NCBI RefSeq assembly: GCF_003369915.1
Contig: NW_022881603.1
Span: 14,295,593 to 14,359,592 of the forward strand
Reading direction: 5' to 3'
Length of the DNA stretch: 64,000 nucleotides
Source: Drosophila miranda
Lineage: Eukaryota; Arthropoda; Insecta; Diptera; Drosophilidae
Shown here: piece by piece, positions 34,307 to 45,420 of the stretch
Layout: every line of letters begins with the position of its first letter
Numbering within the stretch: the first letter of the stretch is position 1
The notes under the pieces: model-generated
The model's database searches: none
Told to the model about the DNA's origin: nothing
The model's input: the letters and a program-made list of their open reading frames with translations, nothing else
Position numbers and translations under genes: made by a program

Positions 34307-34358
34307 CTGCTTACAGTTACAGCTGCTGCCAGGTTGTAATTTATAACGTTTATAAGCA

Positions 34359-36288
34359 ATGGATTTGAATGATATTTTTGAAGTAGCTGCTCGAGAAAAA
34401 TGTCGATAAAATGCACGCTAAATTAAACAACTTTAGGCGTCACTTGGATGTTTTGTACACAGATCTTCATCATCGTTGGGTGAACATGGCTAAAGCGGAT
34501 CGTGAACTTATCGGTCTGCACGATGACATGCTAAGCAGCATGAATAGTTTCAATAAATGTGTAATCAAGTGTAACATGCACATCTAAACAGTCTCGAAAC
34601 TTTGGTCGCCGACATCGCCGAACCTCTGCAGCGCAATGACTTCGTCACAAACACTAATAAAGATGGGATTGTAGTTGAAAATATCTTGAATGAACGTCCA
34701 CACCGACGACCGATAATCCAACAAATGGCGGACTCCAAGCATATAATTCCAATTGATCAGTCGGCAGCGGTAGTGCGAGATGTAGAGTCAACACAGTGTC
34801 CAGCCAGGCCGGTTTCGGATAGTCTTTCGCTATCAACGCGTTCGAGTTGGTTGAATAAACCGGATGCAGAAGTCCCAAAGCAAAAAGCAAAGCCCATTAC
34901 GTCCCCACAGCCACAGGACACGACCACTGTTTCCGCTAAAACAAAAACCATGCTGCCTGTTTCACCACGTAAACGTATCCTCGAGCCACCGAAATGCGGA
35001 AGAACAACATCCAGCAGTGAAATCTATCATCAGATCGTAAAGAACATAGCCGCCTTTCCAGAGGGAAGTGGGATAAAGGCTGAAATAATGCATCTAAACA
35101 TAGCCGAAAAGTGTTTCTTTGTAGGCATGTGGGGTGCGGAGCCGCTGCAAAAGTTATTCGAGGGGAAATTACTTCTTAAGGAGTTGGACCAGCTTCCCAA
35201 CTTTGGGGAGATATTTGCGGTGTACGATTGCCACGACGGGGGCATTCCACGTGTCACAATAAATGATTATGCGGATGAGGGTGGCTATGATGCCTATTTG
35301 ATTGATTTCGGCGAGCATATACACATGACTGGCGACGAGAATATATTTGCCCTACCAGATGACATACGGCTGCTGCCGGCGGAGGCCATCAGATGCTTCT
35401 TCAAAGAAGGCGATGTCTCCCATATGACCGAGTTCCGATTGACAAGAGTGGCCTTGCGTGTTTTGGAAAAATGTGGTGACGATTGAATAGTTGAACTGGC
35501 CGATGACAAGGCCAACAACAGTCGTCGCAGGAAGAGTCCTGTCAAATCAGCTGCAGCCGATTCTATTCAAGATCAATCCGTGCCAACCAAGACAAATGGG
35601 CCACAGTTAGGAGTGGCAGTCGATTCTAATGGAGTAGAGTCCGATTCCGCGGGTCCAACCTCAGCCAAGTCACAGGACCCACTGCTTAGCAATGAAATCT
35701 GTTCTATTAAAGATCAGTCCACTTCCTCTTGCCCACCAGCAGAGCTCTTGGCAGTTGATTCCTACCCAGATCAGTCAAAAGCAGAAAAGAACAAGGAATC
35801 TGTGGGCATTACGATCCTAAGCTCAATGGCTGCTTCAAGGGTAAGTCTGTGCATAGAAAACAATCAAACTCCCAGGAAAAGTCTTGATAAAATTCATGTT
35901 TCCCCTTAGGTAGACACTGTCGCTTGTTGCATGAGTTCTTTGCACATCAGGGCGTCACCAAGGACTTGGAGGTGGTAGACGCTCTGCCGGAAACCGAGTT
36001 TGATGCGCCATTCCCAAAAAAATTTGGAAGCATTGTGGAAATGCAGTTGCATTGTGGATGGCTCTTCTCCTCTGGTATGGATCAAGAATGATGTCTTAGG
36101 GGCCAAGAGTCTGTTCAAGCAGAAACCGCATATGTTGGACATACTCAACGTGGAGGAAGACGTGGTGCTGGTTTTGGATTCGATTCCTTGGCGACAATGC
36201 CGATCTGGCCGAGCAACTGATGAAGCGCGGCTATGCACAGCCCGATGAGGAGGGTCCTAAACTATATGATTCGGATCTTGATCTGTAA
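34359..36288 (+). pseudogene. Tudor-domain protein pseudogene (krimper-like?)
   Basis: Coding remnants from ATG 34359 to TAA 36286-36288. The N-terminal coiled-coil-like part breaks after about 16 codons, resumes at HAKLNNFRRHLDVLYTDLHH, and shifts again at about 34585. The longest piece (34602-35486) ends in an extended Tudor domain: FGEIFAVYDCHDGGIPRVTI, GGYDAYLIDFGEHI, LLPAEAIRC. TGA 35484-35486 cuts it, then similar sequence continues in frame. A GT-AG intron remnant (about 35839-35909) is retained, so it is not a processed copy. At least two more frame changes occur before the acidic C terminus (YDSDLDL). Family knowledge: single-Tudor proteins of this kind act in the piRNA pathway; krimper is my best guess, not certain. 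Confidence 0.7.
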
Positions 36289-37457
36289 ACGTATTTCCTT
36301 TTCTTGTTATACGAAGTATAACACCCACAACACAATCGAACACAACGGAGACGGTGCTGGAGTAGTTAGGTTTTTAAGCAAACATTGACTATTGCCGTAG
36401 ATTGAGAAAGACGGATATGCTTCCTGGCGGAGCCACCTATTTATGCCCTTTTTAGATAACTTTGAATTACGAATCCTTTAGCTTTTTTTTAGTACCACAT
36501 CCACACCGAATAAACAAAACATATGTATATGTTCAGGGGTATATTCCTCATTTCTCTCACACGGCAAGTCGCTTGATTAATGTTTTTCTTGGGACTCGCC
36601 CAATTGCCAAGGAAAGGCACAAAACGCAAAGCAAAGGCCAATGACAAGCAGCAGCAAAAGCCTCAAAACTAAAACAATAATAATAATTGCCTCTAATGTG
36701 CAATGGATCCGGTGCGGTGCGGGGTGCTAATAGATTATGCCGCAACGATTAGAAAGGCAATAAATAACACCTGGCCGGGATCACATGCGTGTTTGGCTCG
36801 ACCCGCACTTGTGGGTGGGTGGGGGCGAGAGCGCATTGAGGACAGGTTATCGGCTCTTTTGTCCTGGTGTTGACAATTTAAATGTTTCGGCCAAAAGGGT
36901 AATAGCTGAAGGCCCAAGGGTCGCGTCCCTCAGAGCTGGGATGAGCTTCGGACTGTACTGTGAATTGCAACAACTGACTGGAGTTGTAGGAACGAAATCT
37001 ACCATGTACTCGTACTCCCTTAAGTGGACCTTATACTCGCTCAATTTCCAGATTCTAATTACTTTCAGGAAGGAGAATAGTTTTGTTCCCATCGAAATAG
37101 ATAGGCAGAGTCACCTGCTGTGTTCTACATGCCTCTATTCGCTATTGTGGCCAACCCCTGGCCATAATTAGGCGGCCAGTTAAGTGTCAAAAGGATGGCA
37201 GACCCCAATCCCCGATCCCAGACATATATTCCAAAGCATAATGATGATGACGATGATGGGCACTGAACCACCCCAAGCTCCATCTTTTTTGATTTGGTGG
37301 CCTTCTTAGCACGAATTTTACTACACTGATACAATTTCGATTGCTGTTTGGGTGGGTGTACGTTTGTCTGCTTATGTTGGAAGAAACTCAACTCATTTAA
37401 CGAAACAAGAAGCAAAATAAATATATTTGGGGAGAGTTCAAAGCTCCCCGTCCATCC
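36289..37457. other. No gene seen
   Basis: About 1.2 kb without a supported gene. The plus-strand frame 36785-37171 has no start context, no similarity and poor codon structure. The left part may be the 3' flank of the Tudor pseudogene. Confidence 0.4.
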
Positions 37458-37959
37458 TTAGCAGCTGGACCCGCGCTGAGGGCAATTGCCAGTGCTGCTG
37501 GTGGAAGCCTCCGGGCTGCCACCGTGGGGCATCTGCAAGGCGGCAATGCGCTGCCATGTCTGGTTGAAGTGGCGCGCAGATCGGGAATTGGACAGCTTCG
37601 CAAAAGGTCCCAGCGTGCGATACCCATTGCCAATGTAACGTACGAAGCCCTTGGCAGTGAGGTCCATGAGGGCTGTCTTCACCTGGGCTTCCAGATCGCC
37701 ACAGGCGAATGGTCTGTCAGGGTGAAGGAATATTGTTTCGCTTACACATGTGCATTGTGAGATTATTGTGATGCATGTCTTACTCCTTTTTTAGCATCTC
37801 TATGATAGAAGCCTCCTGTATGCCATCGACGTAGCTGGGATGATCCTGAAAGACGCGCACCATGTCCATGATGTAGAGCGGCAAGTGGATATGATAAGCG
37901 TTGAAGGGCAGACTCGAAGTGCTCGGCGCACAGTCGCTAATCGGGGCCTCGTCAGACAT
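37458..37959 (-). CDS. Small two-exon protein, winged-helix-like
   Basis: Exon 1 37784-37959 and exon 2 37458-37713 are separated by a 70-bp GT-AG intron (GTAAGA donor, CTGACAG acceptor) and give 143 residues starting MSDEAPISDC. Residues 25-110 alternate short helices and a GFVRYIGNGYRTLGPF strand pair, resembling a winged-helix fold such as those of linker-histone-like or DUF4777 proteins in flies. The tail is Ser/Gly-rich and ends GSSC. No lysine-rich arms, so it is not a classical H1. I do not recognise the gene. Intact. Confidence 0.65.
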
Positions 37960-38123
37960 ATTGATTAGTCTCGTGGCAGTTCTATATTTATTCGTATTCT
38001 ACAATATTTTTTCGCCTGTATCTCGGACAAGCAGAACGGGGCTTATACATATGTATATCACATGTATGTGAACCCATTTTAGGCAGGGGCTACTTAGTCA
38101 TGCCTACTCGGAGTTGTGTTGCC
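37960..38123. other. Upstream region of the small gene
   Basis: Contains ACATATGTATAT repeats. No coding signal. Confidence 0.35.
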
Positions 38124-38558
38124 TCAAATCCCAAGCGCTGTCATCCAATTAGAGGTGTCATTAACGGTTTGTCGGTGTCGAGGTCCCTTGTGCTCTCCAA
38201 TTATTGACTCAGTAAAATAGAGTACAAATATTGCAACAAATACATGTTCGGGGTTTTTTATTACTTGGTAATTTGCCCAATACTTTAAGTAAAATAGTCT
38301 CTGTCCGAAGGGTTCTCTCCGTTCCTCCCATTGCATTAGTCGTAGTCCTTTGGATGGGAGGCAATTTATAGATTTCTCTACTAATTGTATTCCTAAAGAC
38401 ATATTTTCTATGCATAGTATAGTTTTTAAATATGTATGGCAAACCCGTTCTTCTATTAGATCAGACATGTCACCCCAGCACGCAATCCTCCTATTCCGTA
38501 TTCCGGATTCCACCCATTGTAAGGCGACGCGCCATAAAAGACATCGAATAATAGACAT
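38124..38558 (-). CDS. Unassigned 144-codon open frame
   Basis: ATG 38556-38558 to a stop at 38124, uninterrupted. Amphipathic, with several Trp and Cys and a hydrophobic segment (VFVAIFVLYF). Similarity not recognised. Open sequence extends further upstream in the same frame (to about 38620), suggesting a fragment of a larger decayed reading frame, perhaps a transposon, rather than a gene of its own. Confidence 0.25.
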   Translation of the reverse strand: MSIIRCLLWRVALQWVESGIRNRRIACWGDMSDLIEERVCHTYLKTILCIENMSLGIQLVEKSINCLPSKGLRLMQWEERREPFGQRLFYLKYWANYQVIKNPEHVFVAIFVLYFTESIIGEHKGPRHRQTVNDTSNWMTALGI

Positions 38559-38619
38559 AACTCGGTGCCACGCCAGTCAAAGGGTTAACTGTGGCAAAAC
38601 TTTTACCCACAGATAATAA

Positions 38620-39517
38620 ATTAGCGCATACCTTACGAAATGTTATGAGGATGCGACTGTTTTGCCGTCTAACTTCCGGCTACGATGTGGTGCCCGGGGC
38701 TCAAACTGCCAATTAACCTTTACAAACAGGTGAAAGTTTCTCAACTGCACCGCACGGGACGAAATGTGATGGGATGGTATGGGGCACATGAACGAGTTGA
38801 ACGAAGACTCGTGCGGGAAGACGGTAAAAGTAGCGTTCCGGGACTTCTACGCCAAGGCGGATTGTAACTTCTTAGATTATGTTTAAGTGAAACAATATGG
38901 AAAACCCTACTGCACTACACTGTCGTTATATGAATATTAGATTAGACTATTACAGCAACTTTCCCCAATAAAATGACGGTCGAGACTCGGCATTCCCATT
39001 GACCAGTTCAGTCTCTGCCCCCTGGACTTGCCGCAACCTCTTCCGCCGCATAACAGTTGGTCAACTCCTATATAACCTGGGGCTGTGGCTGTGGCGGGTG
39101 TGTAAATCAGGGCGACATGTGGTCAACTGCCGTGGACTGCTGCTTGAGTCCGGGGACTGGGTGGGTGTAGTCCCACTAACCAGTTATATGAAGTCCATGT
39201 AACCGGGCAGCAATATAAATGCCAGTCGGCGTGGAAAAGTGTCATGTATTTGACGAATAATTACCGTCAACATTGCGTAATTGGTTGAATCAGACGGGAG
39301 GGCGTTTTGGCTGGCTTAGGACTTAGCCGAGGACCCCAACCAAATCGGCTGCCCGTGGTGGGGTTGCCAGGGGTATGCGGATGGGGTTGTGTGACAGGAA
39401 CCTATAATTACCAGACCAGGCAGGTGGTCGCCAGACCAGGAATCCACCTTTTAGTGCTCCGCTTTCAGACACACCACGGACGTTGCCTCGAACGGAAGTC
39501 CGAGGCTTATCGCCAGA
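38620..39517. other. No supported gene
   Basis: GC-richer sequence with GTGGTCAACTGCC-type repeats of the theme GTCAACT and GTGGGTG. Could be an intron of a gene that includes the next exon. Nothing firm. Confidence 0.3.
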
Positions 39518-39918
39518 ATGTTGGCCGGGATGCATTCACCCGCATCGCCTTCAGCTCAGTCACAGGCACCGCCGCCGACGCCCTGCAAATCGCCCATCCT
39601 GGACGTGACCGAGACCCTGTCGCTTCATAGCGAGATGGAGCTGGAACTCGAACCGAAAAAAGCGTTGTATTCCTTTGGAGCCCCGCACAGTCACGGTCAC
39701 AGCCACAGTCATAGCCTACGTCTGCCGGGCCTCAGTATTCCCAGCCTGATCAATAGCAAGAATTCCACTCTGCCCGCCTTCGAGTACATCGCTCCGCCGA
39801 ACCACGCCCTGCAGGCCCTGGAGTTTCCCCTGATGGAGTTGAACCATCGTGTGGGTGTGGGTGTTGTTGGCGGCATGTTTCCCGGCTTCTTGCACCGACG
39901 GTCACGCGGTGGGGAATT
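39518..39918 (+). pseudogene. Coding exon cut by the Nup75 duplicate
   Basis: Open frame from ATG 39518 (a second ATG follows at 39530). It is Pro/Ser-rich, then has a His/Ser/Gly stretch (HSHGHSHSHS) and an ordered-looking segment (TLPAFEYIAPPNHALQALEF). It runs into the Nup75-derived sequence at about 39919 and stops at 39950-39952. A reading frame with plausible coding character (GSIGRIEIQLSNGEVYVPA, then TAA 40350-40352) resumes after an acceptor-like TTTGTAG at 40287-40293 on the other side. This suggests that one gene was split, perhaps within an intron. Gene not recognised. Confidence 0.4.
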
Positions 39919-40286
39919 CTCTGACCCAATTCTTGCAACGTTGCAAAGGTAATGTTCGACTCGGCAAGCAGACTTCGCAGTACAGGCTCGTCGAACAGTG
40001 TAGTCTCCTGAGCCAGATAGATGAGCACGGGATCCTGGCCGGCTGTTTCGCTGGGGACATCTCTTGAATTCCACTTGACGTGACGGTAGGCACTGAGCGC
40101 TATTTAAGAACCCGGCACAAAAACGCCGGTGAGTGTGTTTCCAAAGCGGGTGGCCAGGGCGTCGCCAAGCTCCTAAAACGGTTCGTTATTTGGTTAACAG
40201 ATAACAGTATGTCATACAAAACTACTCACAAAAGTGGATACTGTGTTATCATTCATTTTAATTCTCCTTTAATAAAATAAAAAATG
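39919..40286 (-). pseudogene. Nup75: Partial duplicate of the Nup75 5' end
   Basis: Nearly identical to 25571-25928: 5' flank, exon 1 (MNDNTVSTF), the first intron and the first ~85 codons of exon 2. It differs by a few substitutions and a ~12-bp insertion (TTTGGTTAACAG) in the intron. The left breakpoint falls at CTCTGACCC, the same point where the main Nup75 copy changes frame. Same orientation as the parental gene, 14 kb away. Being intron-containing, it arose by DNA duplication. Non-functional fragment. Confidence 0.9.
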
Positions 40287-40293
40287 TTTGTAG

Positions 40294-40352
40294 GTTCAAT
40301 CGGGCGGATCGAGATTCAATTATCCAACGGCGAGGTGTATGTTCCAGCTTAA
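40294..40352 (+). CDS. Possible continuation exon, unknown gene
   Basis: After TTTGTAG, the frame GSIGRIEIQLSNGEVYVPA ends in TAA. Short, but coding-like in composition. See the entry at 39518-39918. Confidence 0.25.
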
Positions 40353-40709
40353 ACTCCTAGCAGTCGTCACAGAAAGGAAAGGCCGATGGGTTTCGTTGTG
40401 TATATATGTATATATGTATATATTGTTCATGTAGTTATTGGGTATTCGCGCGGTATGTCGACAGGTTGAAGCGGGGGTGAAAACGTAACTAACTTATGAT
40501 GCTTTTGCTGCCGTGAGCGCCGAGTGGATCGTGGATTGTGGATCCGAGCGCTCCTCCGAGCGCGCGAGAGCGAGTTGGGACCGGGGCGCACGGAGTTGGC
40601 ACAGTGCGCGGAAATTGTTTACTGCTGGCCTGAACATCCTCCCCCCCCCTTGCAGGATTGCAAAGTATAATGGGGTGGCCTATGGCTGGGCGTACGCACC
40701 GGACCCGAT
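40353..40709. other. No gene seen
   Basis: TATATGTA microsatellite at about 40397-40425, then GC-rich sequence with GAGCGC repeats. No feature supported. Confidence 0.35.
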
Positions 40710-41770
40710 TCATCCAAAAAAAAAACGCTCTGGACTTGACAAGGACGTCGACTCAGTGTCGCTCCACGGTCGGATAGGCGTGAGGATGCGCAAAACGGGG
40801 GTTGCTCTTGAGGAATCTGTGGATGGCGCCGTGGGTCCTACGACGGGGCGGCTCGCGGGGAGACGAGTGTGTCGTTCGTCGTGAGCCGATGTAGATGGCG
40901 ACGGTACAGTCGCGGCTGAGCGGGCTGGACGACGAGGGCGGCGTTTGGCATGGTTCGATTTAGATGGCGACGATGCTCCCGAGGCTGAGCGGGCTGGACG
41001 ACGAGACGTGGGTACGTGGAGTAGCGTGTGGTTGTTCTTGCCGGAGTGTTGGTGAGCCAGGCAGTTCCCGCAATACTGGTTGATAAGGACAGCTCGGAGT
41101 CTCTCTTCGGGGCTCAGGAGAAGAAATTGGTGGTAGGTCCGTAGCGGATGGACACCTTGGCAGATTCGGCAACGGTAGGAGCCAATTTCCCGAGCACGTC
41201 GGTTCTCCCTGGTGCGGTTGGCGCGGGAACGTGGGGCCATATCTGGGTGCGGAGAACTAAGTTGAAAAAAAGGCGTCGAAGACACATTAGTAACGATCTT
41301 GGAACGGGTGAGAGGAACATTTAAGACATTGGAAATTGCCGCCCGGTTACATAGTCTGGTGAGGATATGTTGATCTAAGGACGGATTCACCTTCGAGTTC
41401 AGGCTTGAATTCGGACCGGAGCGTAGAGCTTTCATACATTGCATATTTTGGAAATATTTCCGTCGGTCAGGAGACCGTTCGAAAACTTCTGCGGAGGGAG
41501 CTGGAAGGAAATTGCTGTCGTAAAAAGACCCCGAGTCTTCTACCAGTGTGATAGGTCGTCTGGAAATTTGACTCGAGAACGATGAGATTTGATTCATCAC
41601 CTGAGGCACTGGACCTGTGAGTACCCAGCCGAAAATGGTCTCCTGCCCTAGGAGAGAGCCACAGATGTTGGTCAGTGAGCCTGTAACATTTCCACGATAT
41701 ATTTCTATCCGTGAGTAGGGGATGGATTGGAGGGGATGTCGAGGTCACGGCCGGGGGGATTCTTTGGTTC
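40710..41770 (-). pseudogene. BEL/Pao-type retroelement fragment with zinc knuckle
   Basis: The minus-strand frame opens with the segment that follows the aspartic protease in BEL/Pao Pol (ICGSLLGQETIFGWVLTGPV). It is followed by about 125 residues without recognised motifs. Then a Cys/His cluster of the insect BEL type (CRICQGVHPLRTYHQF ... NQYCGNCLAHQHS) and an Arg/Ser/Pro-rich tail ending at 40710. Usual order is Gag knuckle before protease, so this is probably a rearranged or chimeric fragment. No LTRs found. It abuts the poly-G tract at 41790. Confidence 0.55.
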
Positions 41771-41789
41771 CGTGCTCATTCGGTAACTT

Positions 41790-41812
41790 GGGGGGGGGGG
41801 GGGGGGGGGGGG
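41790..41812. repeat. Poly-G tract at the array boundary
   Basis: Run of over 20 G marking the left junction of the LTR array. Similar G/C runs occur within the LTRs at about 45851, 53937 and 59204. Confidence 0.85.
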
Positions 41813-42314
41813 TTCGTTTGACCGCGTCTCGACTCCTACTACATAAACTTTAAATTTTGTAGAATCCCGTGACTCTACCGGGAGCGAGCTCCGAAAACAA
41901 CACTATGCCTATTCCGAGCATAACGGACATTACATGGCACAATCATAGGGCGTACCCGAAAAGTACTAGGGGCTTTCGTCGGCGTGTTCCAAACTCTCGC
42001 GGGCGTGAGGTCTTGCGATGGAAGTCGACCCACACGATTCTATACCCACCCTTCCATGATTTCCAGTGGTGCGAAGGTTCTGGAAATCCCTAAACTTCTT
42101 ACCCTACCCCATTACGTCACCCTGTCCCTTGGAAATTATAAGTCTACTCCATGTTCATTGCTAATAACATTCAATATATTTCGTTGTACTTCATCATAGA
42201 CATGTTGCTTCAATCAAAAACTAGCAAACCAAGTTTCACTTCCAAAAATAACACAAGTATTGAACTACAATCAGCAGGCAACTCAAAAAAAATTTTTTGT
42301 GGAATGAAAAAAAA

Positions 42315-43395
42315 CGAGGGGGAACGTTGTGAGTTGCTGCGGACACCGCAACTCTACAGTTATACCCGATACTAATTCAGTATGGCTTTCCTCCGTCAGA
42401 CGATGCTAATATTAAACGACACGACAAAGAGTGCGTGCTAGAGAGACAGAAAATCAGTCTGAGCGTGACGTCGGGCGCTGCGTAGCCAGAGCAAATTGAT
42501 TTGTTCCTTTTGGCTATAAAAATTATCTGATCTGGTCCAGATTCAGCAATCTGATAGATATGGTCGTTATCTATGATTCTGCGTTTTTAGTTTTCTCGAA
42601 TGTGCAATATTGTGGATGCAACAGATTTTCGTCTTTTGTGGGGGCGGAAGGGGGTGGGGCGAAATTCTGAGATATACGTTTTATAGTGAGATCTAACAGA
42701 AGTGCGGATACCAAATTTGGTTACTCTAGCCTTAATAGTCTCTGAGATTTGTGGATGCCCCAGATTTTCGTCCTTTGCGGGGGCGGAAGGGGGTGTGGCG
42801 AAATTTGGACACGAAACTGTCAAGGTCCGATATCACAGGAGTGTGGATACCAAATTTGGTTGCTCTGGCTCTTATAGGTTCTGAGATCCTTGAACTCATA
42901 TTTTGCAATGGGCAAAGCCGACCATGAAACCTGTGTGTTAGAGAGAGACAGAGCGAGAAAGAATGAAATTGTTTTCTTGATTCTGGCTATAATAATTATA
43001 CGATCTGGTTGAGATTTTACGCTTTAGAACATATAGTCATCCTCTACGATTCTGCGTTTTTGGTTTTATTGTATCTTTAAAAATGTGGATGCCACAGATT
43101 TTCGTCCTTTGTGGGGGCGGAAGTAGGCGGGGCGAAGTTTTGAAATATTTTTGTAGCAGTGACATATCACAGAAGTCTGGATCCAGAACATCGTTGCTCT
43201 AGATCTTATAGTCTTTGAGCACTAGGCGCTGAAGGGGACGGACGGACGGACGGACGGACGGACGGACAGACGGACAGATAGACAGGGCTCAATCGACTCG
43301 GCTATTGATGCTGATCAAGAATATATATACTTTTTGGGGTCGTAAACGATTCCTTCTGTTCTGTATTCCAATACTCATTTTGAGTATCGGGTATA
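42315..43395 (-). mobile_element. ISY/DINE-1-like Helentron, copy B
   Basis: Full-length, minus orientation. Begins CGAGGGGGAACG, then the terminal hairpin GTTGCTGCGGACACCGCAAC, and ends GAGTATCGGGTATA. The uninterrupted site in LTR2-LTR4 (GGAATGAAAAAAAAATAGGAGG) shows insertion into an A-rich stretch without a target duplication, as expected for Helitron-like elements. Includes the GACGGACGGACG array at 43239-43270. Confidence 0.85.
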
Positions 43396-43862
43396 AATAG
43401 GAGGCTTAATCCCTAAGGAGGAAAACAAATTTATAGATATAGGTATATATAAACGGTGGAGTATAAATAGAAAAGATAGGAATATAATATAGGATATTCG
43501 AAATAAGTAAATTAGGTATGTATAAAGGAAAAAAAAATAAAAATCAAAAAAAATTTCAAAAGCAGCGGGGGTCATACCAGCGATCAGCAATGGTGAGCCA
43601 AAACGAAATTTAATTAAACATTATAAATTTATGGATTTTTTTTTTTCTGGGTTGAGATTTTTTTTCTACGTTGGTTAGTGTATTGCTTGGCTACGTTTCC
43701 ATGCATTAAAAGAATGCAGGGAATGCGAGCAAGGCAAGCTTAGCAGAATTGGCACCGAAGAGACCGAAAAGCTTCGAGCGTGTGGAACGCAAGCGTTGCG
43801 CTCTCTTATCAGCAGCGGCTGGCCGCTGCGCATGCGTTTTAGATTTAGACGAAGACAGGCGC

Positions 43863-45420
43863 ATCTGCGGGTCCAGATAAGGTACCAAGTTGCATCTTAA
43901 AACACTGTGCCCAGTCCCTTTGCAAGCCCTTGACCTTTCTCTTCAACCTCTCCTTGGAACAGTCTTGTCTCCCAGTAATTTGGAATGAGTCCTACATCAT
44001 TCCGCTTCACAAAAAAGGTTCAAGATCAAACATTGAAAACTATCGTGGTATCGCAAAGCTTTCCGCCATCCCGAAGCTTCTTGAGTTCCTGGTCACCCGG
44101 CAACTGCAACATCTTTGTTGCAGCTTGATATCTCCGTCGCAACACGGTTTTTTCAGACATCGTTCAACATCGACTAACCTTCTTGAGTTTTCTAACCTAA
44201 TCCACCGTGGTTTTCAAATTGGTTTGCAGACGGATGTAGTTTTTACGGACTTCAGCAAGGCATTCGATTCTGTGAACCATGCTCTGCTTATTCAAAAGCT
44301 CTCCTTATTAGGGTTCCCAACGAATCTTCTAGATTGGATTTTGTCCTATCTCTCTAACCGTACTCAACGTGTTTTGTTTTCTAACGTGTTGTCAAATACT
44401 GTTAATGTTACTTCAGGTGTGCCACAGGGAAGTCATCTGGGCCCGCTTCTGTTTATTTTATTTGTGAACGACCTTCCTCAAGTTATAACATACTCTACTA
44501 CACTAATGTATGCTGATGATGTCAAAATCTGTCTTTCTTACTCTGATTGGTATTTGCACACACGCCTTCAACTTGATCTAAGTGAACTACTATTGTGGTG
44601 TTCAACTAATCTTCTTTTTCTGAACCTTTCCAAATGCAAACTTATGACATTTTACCGTCGCGCTCCTCATTTTGTCTCATATGTTCTAGGAAATCATGTC
44701 CTTGAGCGAATTTCGAGTTCAAATGACCTCGGAGTCCTTTTTGATCATAAGATGTGTTTCAACACCCATATAGCTGCAACTGTAAATAAAGCTAAGGGTG
44801 TTTTAGCGATCATCAAGCGTTGGTCCAAGGAGTTTGACGACCCGTACGTTACGAAACAACTGTACATCTCGTTAGTACGTCCTATATTGGAGTATTGTTC
44901 TTGTGTGTGGAGCCCGCAGTATAAAGAGCAGCAGGCTGTTATTGAATCCGTGCAAAAGCAATTTTTAATTTTTGCCCTTCGGAACTTTAACTGGGACTCG
45001 GGTAGAATCTTGCCACACTACCGGTCTAGGCTAAATCTTATTGACCTGCCGTCGTTGCACCATCGCAGAATATGCAATGGCGTAATGTTCGTGCACAAGC
45101 TCCTTCTTGGACTGTTGACTCCCAAACTCTCTTGGGTCAGATTGACTTGGCCGTTCCATCCAGACCTACCCGTACTTTTAGGCCTATCCGTCTACCCATA
45201 TGTAGGTCTAATTATGCTGATCATGAACCTTTTAGGGTTTTATGCCATAATTATAACTCCCTCTGTCTAACCCTATCCCCTGAACTGTCTCTTAAACTAA
45301 TTGCATGCAATATTTATAATCATTTAAATTTAGCTAACTTTTAACTTATCTTTTTCTGCCTTTAGTAACTAAGTACCATTATTAACAGATAATTTGTTAA
45401 TTTAATAAATAAATAAATAA
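43863..45420 (+). mobile_element. 5'-truncated LINE (Jockey/I superfamily)
   Basis: Inserted in the site ACAGGCGC^AAAGGAG that is continuous at 53500 and 62900. Ends in an AATAAATAAATAAA tail. 5' truncation within RT is typical of target-primed reverse transcription. Confidence 0.9.
43864..45344 (+). pseudogene. LINE reverse transcriptase, truncated and frameshifted
   Basis: Frame enters within RT (AGPDKVPSCILKHC). It carries IIPLHKKGSRSNIENYRGI, TDFSKAFDSVNHALL, SGVPQGSHLGPLLFILFVND and the catalytic YADDVKI, followed by the thumb and the conserved LGVLFD..F..HI segment. The C-terminal end changes frame at about 45070-45110 and finishes at 45344. The endonuclease domain and ORF1 are missing. 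Closest in type to Jockey/I-clade LINEs. Confidence 0.85.

Noticed and set aside
36785..37171. 128-codon plus-strand frame
   Set aside because: No similarity, no splice or promoter context, weak codon structure.
43239..43270. GACG tetranucleotide array as a possible CRISPR or satellite
   Set aside because: It is the internal GTCCGTCTGTCC array found in every Helentron copy; no spacers.
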